From Verrucomicrobiales bacterium (lineage in GTDB: Bacteria; Verrucomicrobiota; Verrucomicrobiia; Limisphaerales; UBA9464), in assembly GCA_003445095.1 (NCBI GenBank), contig DLVS01000029.1:4016-11809 (forward strand): 7,794 nt of DNA, written 5' to 3'. This document shows, one piece after another, positions 7,650 through 7,794 of this stretch. Position numbers and translations under genes: made by a program. Within the stretch, counting starts at the first letter, position 1, and each line of letters opens with the position of its first letter. The notes below the pieces were generated by a model. The model was not told the DNA's origin. It searched no databases and saw only the letters and a program-made list of their open reading frames with translations.

Positions 7650-7666
7650 CTGCTTGAAAAAAAAAA
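7647..7666 (+). other. Adapter remnant plus poly-A (sequencing artefact)
   Basis: CTTCTGCTTG (7647-7656) followed by ten A is identical to the 3' end of the Illumina TruSeq index adapter running into poly-A, the normal look of a read-through. It interrupts the RsuA gene exactly where the family would show a Pro/Gly-containing segment after GDL. Treated as non-biological sequence. Confidence 0.8.
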
Positions 7667-7724
7667 CGAACACGCCGCACTCGCGCTGCATCATTTCTAC
7701 GAGCATCTCCAGCTTCTCGTCCTT
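7667..7724. other. 58-base orphan segment between two adapter matches
   Basis: This piece is flanked by adapter sequence on both sides, so it is probably the short insert of a single read-through fragment joined chimerically to the contig. It need not belong to this genome locus. Read on the minus strand it encodes a plausible peptide segment (KDEKLEMLVEMMQRECGVF), so it may come from an unrelated coding region. No identification was possible. Confidence 0.6.
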
Positions 7725-7794
7725 ACATCTGAAGAGCACACTTCTGAACTCCATTCACTCCATGATCTCTTATGCCATCCTCTTGTTGAAAACA
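7725..7794 (+). other. Illumina TruSeq index adapter read-through (sequencing artefact)
   Basis: Bases 7725-7758 match the 34-base TruSeq read-1 adapter stem beginning AGATCGGAAGAGC at 30 of 34 positions. Bases 7759-7764 (TCCATG) occupy the six-base index slot. Bases 7765-7788 match the 24-base tail beginning ATCTCGTATGCC at 19 of 24, followed by A-rich sequence. Most mismatches are G read as another base, typical of low-quality read ends. Spacing of the three parts is exact, with no indels. Confidence 0.95.

Noticed and set aside
7657..7666. Run of ten A as a programmed slippage site or phase-variation tract in rsuA
   Set aside because: It directly follows ten bases identical to the adapter 3' end, and a full adapter follows 58 bases later, so a read-through poly-A is the simpler explanation.
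7083..7754. Long minus-strand frame (223 codons) opposite rsuA
   Set aside because: It is antisense to a clear RsuA-family gene. Its N-terminal MEFRSVLFR and internal FFFKQK are reverse translations of Illumina adapter and poly-A, so the start is artificial.

Overview
The window is a moderately GC-rich (roughly 60% by eye) bacterial fragment from an uncultured or shotgun-assembled source. It carries the 3' part of a secondary-metabolite gene cluster. Nothing in the sequence fixes the taxon. The architecture (class III aminotransferase, then C-A-PCP-TE) is the kind known from hybrid PKS/NRPS genes of Bacillus (iturin family), cyanobacteria (microcystin McyE) and other metabolite-rich phyla.

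Nucleotides 1-6194 are one continuous reading frame on the + strand whose 5' end lies outside the window. It encodes the terminal module of a megasynthase: PLP aminotransferase (AMT), Pro/Ser-rich linker, condensation domain (C), adenylation domain (A) split between cores A8 and A9 by a methyltransferase insert of about 340 residues, carrier protein (PCP), and terminal thioesterase (TE). The A-domain pocket reads D-I-L-Q-L-G-M-I-W-K, which points to glycine. The methyltransferase does not look like the usual NRPS N-MT. It resembles protein arginine methyltransferases, with two glutamates nine residues apart as in the PRMT double-E loop and a beta-rich C-terminal half. The TE has Cys rather than Ser in its nucleophile elbow. 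The inferred product end is a beta-amino acyl chain joined to a (possibly N-methylated) glycine, then released by hydrolysis or cyclisation.

At 6286-6987 is an EntD/Sfp-type phosphopantetheinyl transferase, which would load the 4'-phosphopantetheine arm onto the carrier domains. Its stop codon overlaps the start of an RsuA-family rRNA pseudouridine synthase (6987 onward). That gene is a housekeeping gene and may mark the cluster edge.

The right end of the window is not biological sequence. Positions 7647-7666 match the 3' end of the Illumina TruSeq adapter plus a poly-A run. Positions 7725-7794 match the whole adapter, including an index-sized gap, with scattered miscalls. The 58 bases between them are probably a short chimeric insert. 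The RsuA gene is therefore reliable only to about 7646-7649, and its true C-terminus is missing.
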